A DNA stretch of 64,000 bases, taken from assembly GCA_963575745.1 (NCBI GenBank), contig CAUYUJ010015504.1, forward strand, positions 298,199 to 362,198, in the 5' to 3' direction. This document shows positions 20,600-30,950 of the stretch, one piece after another. Below the pieces are notes generated by a model, which was not told the DNA's origin, ran no database searches, and was given only the letters and a program-made list of their open reading frames with translations. Position 1 is the stretch's first letter, and each line of letters begins with the position of its first letter. The stretch comes from Prorocentrum cordatum (Eukaryota > Sar > Dinophyceae > Prorocentrales > Prorocentraceae). Made by a program: the position numbers and the translations under genes.

Positions 20600-22594
20600 A
20601 AATGTTGATAATATTTCAGAAATACTCCCAGATCCCAGAATAAACTTTGCACACTTATGTTTAAATGCGCCACAAATACTTTAGGTTTTAAGCTTTAGGA
20701 ATTATCAAAAACCAGTTTTCAAAATCAATTTTTCTGATCGATCGTTTTTCTGACTCATGATAGCGATTCGCAGCATAGCACGGTCAGTAGAACATCATAC
20801 CACCAGCGCACCATATAATGATGTAACATAGCGTTTTGTAACACCGTATAATGATGTAGCATACCATGGCATGCCACAACACAATACCATAACAGGGCGT
20901 TGCGTAGCCACCTACGCTATCACCGCGCCCAGCTGATTGTGAGGATGTCTCGAGCGATGCGCTGGTTCCAGCATCCCCAGGGGGGGGGGGCGCCAGGGGG
21001 GTCAGACAGTCCCCCGTCACCCTCCCCGACGGCCTGTTCCGACGGCCTTTCCCGTCATTTGCTGTTTTGGACCGAGCCCTTCCCGACGGCCCTTCCCGAC
21101 GGGCCCTTCCCGACGGCCCTTCCCGACGGGCCCTTCCCGACGCCCGTCATGACAGGCGCTTCCGATATCTAACCCGTTGATGATACGCCCAGAAGCTGAC
21201 CGAGAACAACAGGAAGCCAGCTCAGATGATGATTTTGCTTTGTGGGGGCACTACGGCGACATCAACATGCGTTCGCTGGACAAATCAGGCTACTACACGT
21301 GGAAAGGTCGCTGGGTCTCATTTGACAACGCGGCCCAGACAGCAACGGCAGACAACCAATCCCAGACGGCAGCAGCCCGACAGGGCACACCTTCGAATTC
21401 ATCGAGCAGCATGAGCAGCAGCAGCAGCGACGACAGCCCGCGAGGGCAATCCTCTTCGGCGGCACCAGCAGCTTCCTCATCGGCGGCAACAGTACCAGCA
21501 CCAGCAGCACCAGCGACCTCGTCGGCGACAGCCTCACCAGCAGCAGCGACGACAGTCCCACCAGGGCAATCCTCTTCGGCGGCACCAGCACCAGCAGCGC
21601 CATCGACCTCGTCGGCGGCAGCAACGGCCGCGCCAGCAGCGGCGCCATTGAGACCTTTGACGATTACATCTTTCCTTGTGAACATTGGGCCAGGACGTGC
21701 GCCAGGGAAGATCGTTTATTACCCTAAACGCGGAGGTCGCTTTGAAGCAACGTGTTTCTTTCATGGAGGTTTGTGCCGCCGCGAGCGGCGTGCGACGTCA
21801 CCAAAAGGTAAGCGAATCCTCACTAATCCTGGTCAGGGCCGTTGCATCGGTGAACTCATTGCGTGGTTGCAGGCTGGGCCGAAGCTCCCAGCAGAGCAGC
21901 ATCGCGAGTACAATCCAGATAAGATAGCGCGAGTTCTGGCCAGGTCCGAAGCAAAGCAGTCGGCCAGCGGTCAAGCAATCCTTTCGTGCGAAGCCACGAG
22001 GGAGCCGTTCTCAGACAGCGAGCCCGAGGGGCCGTTCTAGGCATCCAGGCGATCGGCCGCGCCCAAAACAAGCCCGCTGGCAGCCTTGCATCATTGCCTG
22101 TTTCGGCCCGTCCCTGGCCATCGCAAGGCCCGTGCATCCTGCCATGTGGGCCCGCCCATGGCCAGTACATTGTTTTGGAACGTCCGTTGCGGATTTGCTG
22201 GCCCAGGGCCTTGCATCCTTACATCGCGCTCGTGATATGAGCTCGTTGGGTTGCATTGCATTGCGTCGGGTGCCAATCCACCCCATGCCCCCGCATGTTG
22301 AATCCGTTGTCAAGAGTCTTCCCAGCGTGCTTGAATCGGATTGGATTGCGTGCCTACCCGTTCCCCATGTTCCTGGATTGTATACCCACCCTCCAATCTT
22401 GCATGATTCATCCGAAACGCCTCGCGTGCCAGCCCGTCCAGAAACGATGCCCATGATTGGCTGCCTGGAAGAAGCTCTTGGGGCAATCTTGCACGCTATC
22501 ACGTTGCCCCCTCTCGGGGCTATTTCGGGAGATGTATTGTGTATTGGCCCGCCACCGTCTGCCCTGAGTGTTGAGCAATCTTGGAAGGCATCTC
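20600..22594 (+). mobile_element. diverged head of the large element, copy 3
   Basis: Homologous to 980-2970 of copy 1 but clearly diverged, with many substitutions and small indels. It includes the AATACTCCC/ACTTATGTT left-end sequence, the CCCTTCCCGACGGG leader array, ORF1 and the spacer down to GAGCAATCTTGGAAG. Homology stops near 22594. ORF2 and ORF3 are absent; other genes follow (22749, 24081). Confidence 0.75.
21180..22040 (+). CDS. ORF1-family protein, diverged copy, 286 aa
   Basis: Same architecture as the 1546 copy. The N-terminal block contains WGHYGDINMRSLDKSGYY and GRWV. The Ser/Ala/Pro linker differs in length and order. The C-terminal domain contains VNIGPGRAPGKIVYY, GRFEATC, GLCRRERRATSP, NPGQGRCIGELIAWL, the KIARVLARSEAKQSA stretch and a tail ending SEPEGPF. 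Both Cys of the C-x6-C pair and the later Cys are kept. The reading frame has survived the divergence intact. Together with conservation concentrated in the two end domains, this suggests selection on the protein. The ATG at 21180 is the equivalent start. Confidence 0.7.
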   Translation: MIRPEADREQQEASSDDDFALWGHYGDINMRSLDKSGYYTWKGRWVSFDNAAQTATADNQSQTAAARQGTPSNSSSSMSSSSSDDSPRGQSSSAAPAASSSAATVPAPAAPATSSATASPAAATTVPPGQSSSAAPAPAAPSTSSAAATAAPAAAPLRPLTITSFLVNIGPGRAPGKIVYYPKRGGRFEATCFFHGGLCRRERRATSPKGKRILTNPGQGRCIGELIAWLQAGPKLPAEQHREYNPDKIARVLARSEAKQSASGQAILSCEATREPFSDSEPEGPF

Positions 22595-22748
22595 TTGGAA
22601 TAAGGTTGGAAGAGGGGGCGCCCTAAACCCTAAACCACCATCTCCGCAATTGCAGTTTTGGCGTTTTGGCCGAACCTTGCGCATCCCATTTCTGTGAACT
22701 GTAGTTGGGCGCAACGTACACCCCGCAACCCGCCACTGATCATTGCAT

Positions 22749-23111
22749 ATGGCATCTGCTGATGATGCCGACAGCCGGCGACTGCAAGAGTTGTTGGACA
22801 ATGACGGACAATGGAAAATGTACGATACGTGGCAGGCTGAGAATCCTGACTTCCCGATGCCGCCCAAGTGGCGGCTGTACGTGTTGGAGGTTGCCGAACT
22901 CAGAGCGAAGATTGGGGCGGGTGCATGCGGCGAGTTGAAGGGTGCAGTGAAGGAAGATGCAGAGAGCCCAAGCACGCGAGCACCAAGCCCGAGTTCCAAG
23001 ACTCAGAGCCCGAGTTCCCAGACTCAGAGTGCCAGCCCGACTCAGAGTGCCAGCCCGACTCAGAGTGCCAGCCCGACCACCCGAATGCTATTTCTGGATT
23101 CTAGATTCTAG
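22749..23111 (+). CDS. small hypothetical protein with Ser/Gln/Pro repeats, 120 aa
   Basis: It starts MASADDADSRRLQELLDND and contains WKMYDTWQAENPDFPMPPKW and RLYVLEVAELRAKIG, which read as a small helical domain rich in Trp and acidic residues. From about residue 80 the protein becomes Ser/Pro/Gln/Thr-rich, ending in three near-perfect 18-base repeats (TQSASP). It follows the third ORF1 copy by about 700 bases on the same strand. No family is recognised. The ATG at 22749 is the first in the frame apart from non-ATG codons. Confidence 0.5.
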   Translation: MASADDADSRRLQELLDNDGQWKMYDTWQAENPDFPMPPKWRLYVLEVAELRAKIGAGACGELKGAVKEDAESPSTRAPSPSSKTQSPSSQTQSASPTQSASPTQSASPTTRMLFLDSRF

Positions 23112-24080
23112 ATTTCCATCGTAGCAGTGTCTCATGAGAGTTCAGCCCGCTGGAGGGCCACCGTCGAGCTGCTCGCACTCTACTTCATCGCCAAGTGAGG
23201 CTGGCTATCGCCTTGGCCGCGCCCCCGTGCTGGCGCAGCACCGTGCGCATCAGCATCATTTGAAATGCTGCAGGAACTGATTATATGACTATATACTAGG
23301 GAGTTGTTCGAGCTAAGCCTGACCACACCAACCCTGGGACAGCTTCTCAAAGGCATCTGGTCGGAGTTGGCCTGAATGGGAAAAGAGAGAGAGAGAGAGA
23401 AACACCGCCTGCAGACTTTAATCAATTTCATGGCTTACGCTATTCCGCAGACCACCAGAATAAGCGAGTGCTCGCGGCCATCGTGGAAGTTATATTATCT
23501 GCATGGGGCATTGGGCCTCTTGAATGCATATGAGAGGCTCTTGGGATGCATCTCAGAGGCTTCTTGGCGGGCGATTCGTTGCTTCTGGGTTTCTGAAGGG
23601 CTGGGGGGAAGGGCATTTTGGGATTTGTTTGTTGCCTCTTGGGCATTTGGCGCTTCTTGTTGGGCTTTTTGGATTCATAGTGCGGCCCCCTGTGGACGCC
23701 TCGGGGGCTCCTGGGCCCTGGGGGGCTCTTGAGACCATCGCGGGGGGAACGCCTCGACATGTTTTGGCATCATTCCTTCTGGGCACCGCTCAATGCAATC
23801 TTGGGGCTGTCTTGGGCCGCCTTGGGCGCCCCTGCTGCCGTCTCGGGGCCTTATTGGGCTGGCTAGGGTCTGGGGGCCTCCGTGGGAGCCTCATGTGCCG
23901 TCGTGGGGCGACCTCGGACCCACCGCCACCAGTCGCAGTCCCTCAACCCTCTTCTTGCAGGCGCTGAGGCACAAGCATTGCGCTTGCAAGACTGCTGCTT
24001 AAACATTGCAGCACGGGGCGTGCTTTGCTTTCAGCAGCGCGCCGCCCATCGCTTATCGCCTGCCAGGGCGAGAAGCCGCA
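23112..24080. other. no gene; GGGCCTCTTGG-type array
   Basis: A GA microsatellite lies at 23387-23402. From about 23510 to 23910 there is a degenerate array of TTGGGGCCTCTTGGG-like 10-12-mers, which opens repetitive Gly/Leu/Trp frames. No gene is supported. Confidence 0.55.
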
Positions 24081-25109
24081 ATGGCGGACGAGAGCCATTG
24101 GCCAGAGACGATTTTGATCAACGGAGTCCGTCGAGGCTCGCCGTACGTGCGGATGGTAGCAGGGCACATGAAGTGCATTCCGTGCGATACATGGTTACAG
24201 TCGCCAGAACATTTGCTCAACAAGACCCACAGGCAGAAATGTTGGTGGTGGTGTTACGGGTGCAATGAGCCAGGGTACAGGCAGAGGCCGCATTGCCCAA
24301 ACGCAGATTGGGACAGCAGGGAGATCAACGATAGGTATTGGAGGAGCTCCCACGACAGCCCTCCCAGCGACGACCTCGGACCCCAGGACAACGGCACCCA
24401 GTGGGCCAGGGCGGCCGCTCAAGGTAGCGGAGGTCTCGGCCAGGGAGGTCGCGGGAAGGGCAAGGGCAAGAACGCACCACGTGGAAGCGTCGGTCGCAAT
24501 AATGACGCAGCAGGCGGGGCCGACGGACCTGCTGCAGCAGGTAGTGACGATGCCGCGCCCAGTGGTTCAGACGGAGGTGGCGCAGCAGGTGCCGCCGATG
24601 GCGCAGCGCGTGAGGCTGACGGAGGAGGCGCCGCAGCTGACGGCGCAGAACCTGCTCCTGAGAGCGATGCAATCGACCCAGTGGAGATGAACTTGGACAC
24701 CGCCAGCGGTCAGACTGTGCACTACATCGACGCCATCAAGAGTGACATCGAGTTGCTCAAGACTTCCCTCGACGGTGTAGCCAACGGCATGGAGGATCTG
24801 AGGCGCGCTTTGGGGGCAATGATTACAAGCAATACGCTGCTGACAGCCGAGGTCACGGAGCTCAAGAGTCGCGTCAGCAGGTCAATCGATGGGCAGTCGG
24901 CCATTGAAAGGCAGCTTGTGAATCTAGACACGGTGGTCCAGGGAATGTGCATGAGGGGGCGCCCGCGCCCCGTGCCTCCTGGACTTTCGCTTTCGGCCAG
25001 CACGGGCGCGCTTCCGCCGCGCAACCAGCACGCGGATTCCAGCGACGACCAGGTGCACCCGCCACCTGGACGCGCACCGCCAGGTGCGCCGTCGGCAACA
25101 GCAGAGTAG
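24081..25109 (+). CDS. zinc-finger-like and coiled-coil protein, 342 aa
   Basis: From ATG 24081 the protein starts MADESHWPETILINGV. Residues 32-50 have the spacing C32-x2-C35-x8-H44-x5-H50, typical of a C2H2-like finger. A second Cys/His group follows at once (C54, C58, C61, H71, C72) with three consecutive Trp. The middle (about 100-215) is low-complexity Gly/Ala/Asp with a GKGKGK patch. Residues ~216-290 form a probable coiled coil with regular Leu/Ile/Val spacing (DIELLKTSLDGVANGMEDL and later). The tail is Pro-rich. It probably binds nucleic acid and oligomerises, which is inference. It lies downstream of the third ORF1 copy, so it may be cargo or a neighbour of a second element type. 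Confidence 0.6.
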   Translation: MADESHWPETILINGVRRGSPYVRMVAGHMKCIPCDTWLQSPEHLLNKTHRQKCWWWCYGCNEPGYRQRPHCPNADWDSREINDRYWRSSHDSPPSDDLGPQDNGTQWARAAAQGSGGLGQGGRGKGKGKNAPRGSVGRNNDAAGGADGPAAAGSDDAAPSGSDGGGAAGAADGAAREADGGGAAADGAEPAPESDAIDPVEMNLDTASGQTVHYIDAIKSDIELLKTSLDGVANGMEDLRRALGAMITSNTLLTAEVTELKSRVSRSIDGQSAIERQLVNLDTVVQGMCMRGRPRPVPPGLSLSASTGALPPRNQHADSSDDQVHPPPGRAPPGAPSATAE

Positions 25110-27530
25110 GGGGCAGCATGCTCCGTTCTCTGAGTGTACCTTTTGAAGAACAAGACGTTCTCCCTGGCACCTGGCTGCAGGCGCGCTAGATGCTAGATGT
25201 TTGTCACGGCGTTGGCGACGCTTCTATGCTACTATTGTTTCTACGGAAGCAACGACATCTATATAACAGTATGGATACATGATATATGCCATATCAACAT
25301 CAACAATTACTGTTACGACTACTCGTATATCTGCTTACACGCTGCGGCCAGAGACCAGGATGTTGTATAAGAGATGGCGCGCATCTGCTGTTCCAGGACG
25401 TCGTCACGTCGTCCCAAAATTGGGAATATGACGGCTGGCGGCTGGCGGGTCAGCATGCATTCGGGTTCGTTTGTTATGCGCCGACGTTGTCCTATCTCCT
25501 ATCTCAAGTTGCGAGCGGCGGCTCGCCAGCAGAGCAGCCTGACGCTCAACGCCAGAACTGATCTTGCGTGTCGTCTCGGCGCGCCCCAGCAAGATCTTGG
25601 ACCGTGGATCTTACACACCTCCCCGCATTTGGCCCTCGCCCCTCGGCCCCTCCCCGTCGACCCTCGCCCCCCAATCCTCCGCCATCGATCCTTCATTCGT
25701 TTAAGCCCGCAGGGCTTCATAAGGGGGTCTGCGCATGCAAACCTTAGATTTGGCCAAGTGGCTTGGAGGATTGTGTGTCCAGCTAGCCAAAGCTAGCCGC
25801 TAGCCATCATTTGCGACGCAATGGGTTGGAGTTTCTTGTTATAGACTATTGGATTGAGGCTTCCGATTAGACATTAGACATCACTGCTACTGCAATTCCG
25901 CCTCTCACCCCAGGATTTTCGTGGTGCGTTATAGGGCGTAGGTGGGTGGGTTGCCTGGTGGTGGCGGGGTTGGCGTGTGGGTGCGGGTGGAGAGTGGGGA
26001 GGGTGTGCGGGGTGCGGGGGAGGGGGGTGGGGGGTGGGTGGGTGGGGGCGGGATGGCTCCTTAGGCAGCGACGTTATTGGCAAGCCCATGTGCACAGGAG
26101 CGTTTGCCCACACAGCGAATCGCATTCGCCACGCCGTCTAAGGGGCCCCACTAGGGTGTGGCGAGGTGCCAGTGGCACTCTATGCAGCAGGAATGTGAGC
26201 TGCCAAGTAAATGTTATTTTCCTTAGGCAGCGCTTTGAGTGTAAGCTCAGGTTAGACGTTGAGTTAGGCTAGGTAGGGAGTTGGCTTCTCTGGGGTCGCG
26301 GTTGGTGCCCAAGCACTGCAGTCGAGCCGAATCCAGAAGAGTTGTCTAGCCCCTAGCCATATAGCATATAGCCGAGTCCTCTCGCTCCGACTCCCTTTGT
26401 AGCATAGCAATCAGCAGCCCCCTCTCTCTTTCTCTTCCTCTCCTTCTCCTCCTTCTCAGTCTCCCCTTTCCTCTCCCATGACATCCTCCCTTATCAGTTT
26501 CATCCCACCCCCCTCGTCTATTCCCGCCCACCCCCCTCGCCCACCTCCATCAAGAGGGAGTGATCGATGATAGAAGGGTAGATATATAGAGTGAGAGAGA
26601 TGGGTGGTGAGATAGAGCGAGCGAGAGAGAGAGAGAGAGAGAGAGTTCAAAGGGGGAGGCGGGGGAGGCACATACATGCCACTTGGCACCACCGCCTGCC
26701 ATCTGTCCGTGGGCATTCGCGGGGACATGCTCCACACTTGTGGAGCGGCGGGCGGTTCAGCCCCACTTGGGGGCCCACATTTGTGGGCGGCGGTTCGGGG
26801 GAGGAGGAGTCGGGGGATTAAAGGGGGTTCAGGGAGAGAGATGGGGGGGGAGAGAGAGAAAGAGAGAGAGAGAGAGAGGGAGATGGGACTCCCCCCCCGA
26901 GCGCTGGGCCCTAGGCACCTCCTCTCGCTCCGACTCCGCGGTACTGTGTCGCGTGCTGTGGTTGCGGGTCCCTTGGAGGCGCGGCGCCTGCGGCGTCGCT
27001 CGAGGCGGAGCGGTAGATCGGCTGTCGGGGGCGCGGCGCTTGCTTGGCCGTGGTGTGATTTCGTGACCAAGGGTGGTGGGTTCGGTTGCCACCGACAGAT
27101 TTTTCCGCGAGTCTTGGGCGGCGTCTTGCTCGCGACAGTCATCGGTGGCCCCTGGAGTTCTCGTGGCCTGTCTGGGACGTCTGGGTCTCGGGGAGCGGGG
27201 GGGCTGGCCGAAAAGAGTGGAGTTTGTCAATCATTGTGCTCGGCTGATCGTCACATAGCATTGTGGCTGCAAGGCGCAAGGGTGCCGTGCAACCTGCGTG
27301 CACTATCTTGGCGCCCTCTTATTCCTTGTATGCGCCAGTGTGGCCATCGTCCGTCTAACAAATCCCTCCACCCCTTTCCCCCCGCCGCACCCCCGCCACT
27401 CCCGCAGTCATTCAGCAGCAGCCCTGCGCGCTAGAGTCGCCCACGAGAAGAGGGTGGAGGGGGAGAGGGGGCAAGAGATGGCCACATTGGAGCATACTGT
27501 TACAAGTAGCTGAGATCCATAGCTCGAGCC
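25110..27530. other. no gene; microsatellites and G/C-rich low complexity
   Basis: Contains a GT/GGGTGG-rich stretch (25940-26060), CT-rich sequence (26385-26470), two GA microsatellites (26610-26645 and 26855-26885) and otherwise unassigned sequence. Open frames here overlap on both strands and are compositional. Confidence 0.5.
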
Positions 27531-27995
27531 ATGGCCAGCGTCTCCATGCGTTTGCAAGTGCACGTTTTTCTTATGCAGTTCATGTGGTCTCGGTGTGAGT
27601 TTGCCGTCGTCAATCTGGACGAGAGCAGTTCTACGATCACAGAGATGCGCATGCCGTGTTTCATGGGAATACTGTTCATCATGAGTTGCGCGATCAGCTT
27701 CGTGATCGGATTCGTTTTCGGGTGGAAGTTCAGAACGTTGTCTGAGCCAGATGTGAAGGATACCAAGGAGGATAAGCTTGACGAAGATAAACGCTCTGAC
27801 TCGGACGTCAAACCATTATCCAAAGACCTCAAGAAGGCAATCAACTCTCGTGATGCCAACGTGGTTCGACAGTTTACCATCAACAGCCTTCGCCAACAGG
27901 TCTCTAAGATGAATGGAGATACATCAGGATCGAAAGAAGATCTAGTGAGCAGGCTCGTCCAGATGAGGGAGCTCGAGCGCAACAAAACTCATTAG
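27531..27995 (+). CDS. small single-pass membrane protein with SAP-like motif, 154 aa
   Basis: The ATG at 27531 opens 154 codons to a TAG. Residues ~43-65 are a clear membrane segment (CFMGILFIMSCAISFVIGF) followed by WKFR, which suggests a cytosolic or nuclear side after the membrane. Residues 70-100 are acidic and charged. Residues ~116-146 resemble a SAP motif, a short helix-turn-helix usually found in DNA-binding nuclear proteins: INSLRQQVSKMNG, then GSKEDLVSRLVQ. A membrane-anchored SAP protein could tether DNA to a membrane. That is inference, and the SAP match is by eye. Codon use is less GC-biased than its surroundings. It could also be the last exon of a longer gene. Confidence 0.6.
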   Translation: MASVSMRLQVHVFLMQFMWSRCEFAVVNLDESSSTITEMRMPCFMGILFIMSCAISFVIGFVFGWKFRTLSEPDVKDTKEDKLDEDKRSDSDVKPLSKDLKKAINSRDANVVRQFTINSLRQQVSKMNGDTSGSKEDLVSRLVQMRELERNKTH

Positions 27996-28135
27996 GCATC
28001 CTCGCAGCGCAGCTGCCAATTCGGACCTCGAGCCAGCCGCCAGCACCTTATAGCAATTTATTATGCTGCAATTAGATGTGCAACGCTTCCTATCATGAGG
28101 AGGTGTGCTCTGATATTTATAAGTAATTAAGGCGT

Positions 28136-28235
28136 NNNNNNNNNNNNNNNNNNNNNNNNNNNNNNNNNNNNNNNNNNNNNNNNNNNNNNNNNNNNNNNNN
28201 NNNNNNNNNNNNNNNNNNNNNNNNNNNNNNNNNNN
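28136..28235. other. assembly gap, 100 N
   Basis: Exactly 100 N, a conventional size for a scaffold gap of unknown true length. It abuts a CTC microsatellite that probably stopped the assembly. Confidence 0.98.
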
Positions 28236-29057
28236 CCTTCTCCTCCTCCTCCTCATCATCCTCCTCCTCCTTCTCTTACTCCTCCTCCTCCTCCTTCTCC
28301 TCCTCCTCCTCCTCCTCCTCCTCCTCCTCCTCCTCTTGCGCTTTCTTTCCTTTTTTATGATCCTCTCTCCCCTCCTCCTCCCCTCACTCATCTCCCTCTT
28401 CCTCCTTCTCCACCTCCGCCTCTTCCGCCTCCTCCTCCTTCTGCTCCTTCTCCTCCTCCTCCTCATCCTTCCCCTCCTCCGCCACACCACCCTGCGACCG
28501 CTTCCCATTCCTTCTCTCTTCTCCAAGGGGGTACTGCCGGGATCCTGCGGTCCACTGGTCATTGTTCGAATGGCATTCGACACAGGTGTGTAGTCGGTGG
28601 GACTCCAATCTTCCCTCCGAGGGGGCCGACGAGAAGAACGGAGGAGAGAAGGATGAATGGGGAGGAGGAGGAGGAGGAGGAGGAGGAGGAGGAGGAGGAG
28701 GAGGAAGAGGACCAGTGTAAACCCAAGAGCCATCAACGATGCTGGAATACACCCTCCCTGCAAGCCCTCTCTTCATTGGCCCCTACAACGGTTCACCTCC
28801 ATTGAAGGATCTGCCTCGTTGGAAGACAACCGTTTCAAGACCTGGAGGCATGCCAAAGCCAAAACATTGTTCTCGGGATTCCAACGCTACGGATCAACCG
28901 GACTGTTGCTTCTTGGCGACCCTGGATCGTGCCAGAACGCCATTTCTGGGATTTCAGCACCGCGAACCAACGTAAATGCTGCCCCCGCAAAATCCTGAAT
29001 CCTTCCAAAACACCATGTCTGGTACGTTGATCGTGGGAACCGGTGAAATTCTTACAA
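28236..29057. other. microsatellites and unassigned sequence
   Basis: CTC/CCT tracts at 28236-28480 and a GGA tract at 28660-28705 are near complements of each other. 28740-29057 has one or two short frames without recognisable features. Confidence 0.55.
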
Positions 29058-29475
29058 TTGTTTAAAAACGAATGTGCGCGAGGCTAAGGCGAGAGACATA
29101 TGTTGAAAAGGAGCCGCCCTCAATCAGTGGAGCTCTGACAACTTTAAAACAACGAATGTGCGCGGCGCTAAGGCGAGACCCACATTTTGAAAACAAGCCG
29201 CCCTCATTCTGTTGAAATCGAATGTGCGCGGCGCTAAGGCGAGAACCACACTTTGAAAACGGGTTTTCCTTAATCCGTGAAGCTGTTGCAAACGCTTCAA
29301 ATCAATGTGCGAGGCACTGGGGCGAGAGCCATATTTTGAAAACCACCCGCCCTCCATCTGTGAAACGGTTGCCAAGTTTTGAGCTTCAGAGTCGTAAGTG
29401 GTGAGGAAGTCTCAGGCGAAATGCTTAGCCCGCCCTAAATAAAGCTGGCCTCGGGGTGGGACAGGGAGAAGTTAT
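29058..29475 (+). repeat. degenerate tandem repeat block, copy B
   Basis: Four units starting with GTGCGCGGCGCTAAGGCGAG-like words (near 29074, 29158, 29224 and 29307), then the tail with GAGGAAGTCTCA and GGGACAGGGAGAAGTTAT. It matches 1-345 in unit sequence, order and tail. Confidence 0.75.
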
Positions 29476-30261
29476 CCGAACAGTTTCTTTGGGTGGAGGG
29501 CAAAGGGTGAAATCTGAAATGCCGCTTCGCCCAAAGCATGGCCACCCGTGAACTTCCCTCCCCGTCTCCCCCGTCCTTTTCCTTCTCCGCCTCCTGCTCC
29601 CCCGCTACCGTTTCCGCCCCCATCGTTGCCTCTGCTTTCTCCTGAGCCTCTTCCTCCAAGGCTTATATTCCTTTCCTCTTCCTCCCTCCCACCACCGCCC
29701 CCCTCCACCCCCCTCCCATCATTAATTATCGTCGGCCGCCCGCCCGCGCTAATCGACATCGGCAGCGGGGGGGTGGCGCATCACTTTCCTGGAGTCCATG
29801 GGCGCTCGGCACTTGACCAGGCCCACGCCGTCGTCGGCACCTCAATTAGAGTCGCCCTCTCTCTCTCTCTCTCTCTCGGGCCCCTGGACCCCACGTCGCC
29901 TGGCTGGAGCGCGATGGCTCCGCAGACGTGCGCGCGCTTTCCCTCCGAAGCCCGCTCGGGGCCCTGCTCGGGGCCGCCCCCGCTGCCCCGCGATGGGCCC
30001 CCGAATCCCGACCCCCGCCGTTTTTCCCACGCGTTCCCTACCAAAACGAAAGTCAAGAAACGCAGAGCGAGTTCTAGAACAGCAGAAGTACTTCTAAAAC
30101 GCAATACAACGTTTTAGAATTTCGCATCGTCTGAAAACAGAAGCAACACACACACATTCTAGAACGGCCAAACCAATTAGAACGACGAAGTGAATTCTGG
30201 AACACTGGATGGAGTGATGATAGCTGAAGCGAAGCATGTGAGACTAATGTTGGTGGCCGTT
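29476..30261. other. unassigned sequence
   Basis: C-rich low complexity (29560-29720) and a CT microsatellite (29857-29878). 30070-30205 has several spaced copies of TTCTAGAAC or close variants. No gene is supported. Confidence 0.5.
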
Positions 30262-30950
30262 CCCTGCGCACCCCCAATGGTGTCGAGAAAGTGCCACGCC
30301 TGCTATGCCCTGCGCCATGGCCCGCGTAGACGCCACGCTCGGGGACCACCCCCTGCGCACCCCCAATGGTGTCGAGAAAGTACCACGCCTGCTATGGCCT
30401 GCGCCATGGCCCGCATATACGCCGCGCTCGGGGACCACCCCCTGCGCACCCCCTATGGTGTCGAGAAAGTGCCACGCCTGCTATGGCCTGCGCCATGGCC
30501 CGCATATACGCCGCGCTCGGGGACCACCCCCTGCGCACCCCCCATGGTGTCGAGAAAGTGCCACGCCTGCTATGGCCTGCGCCATGGCCCGCATATACGC
30601 CGCGCTCGGGGACCACCCCCTGCGCACCCCCTATGGTGTCGAGAAAGTGCCACGCCTGCTATGCCCTGCGCCATGGCCCGCGTAGACGCCACGCTCGGGG
30701 ACCACCCCCTGCGCACCCCCCATGGTGTCGAGAAAGTGCCACGCCTGCTATGCCCTGCGCCGTGGCCCGCATAGACGCCGCGCTGGGGGACCACGCCCTG
30801 CGCACCCCCTATGGTGTCGAGAAGGCACCACGCCTGCTATGGCCTGCGCCATGGCCCGCATGGACGCCGCGATCGGGGACCACCCCCTGCGCACCCCCGT
30901 ATGGTGTCGAGAAAGCACCACGCCTGCTATTCCCTGCGCCATGGCCCACG
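30262..30950 (+). repeat. 89-bp tandem array, about eight units
   Basis: The word TGTCGAGAAAG recurs at 30281, 30370, 30459, 30548, 30637, 30726, 30815 and 30905, giving a period of 89, 89, 89, 89, 89, 89 and 90. Units are very similar, each containing CCTGCGCCATGGCC and GGGGACCACCCCCTGCGCA. Because 89 is not a multiple of 3, a frame reads three different peptides in turn, and all frames on the plus strand stay open. Treated as satellite, not gene. Confidence 0.9.

Noticed and set aside
30070-30205. Spaced TTCTAGAAC words resembling heat-shock elements
   Set aside because: Only a few imperfect copies and no gene start nearby; not enough to call a regulatory site.
30262-30950. Possible CRISPR-like array
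   Set aside because: Units are continuous 89-bp repeats without variable spacers, in a eukaryotic context.
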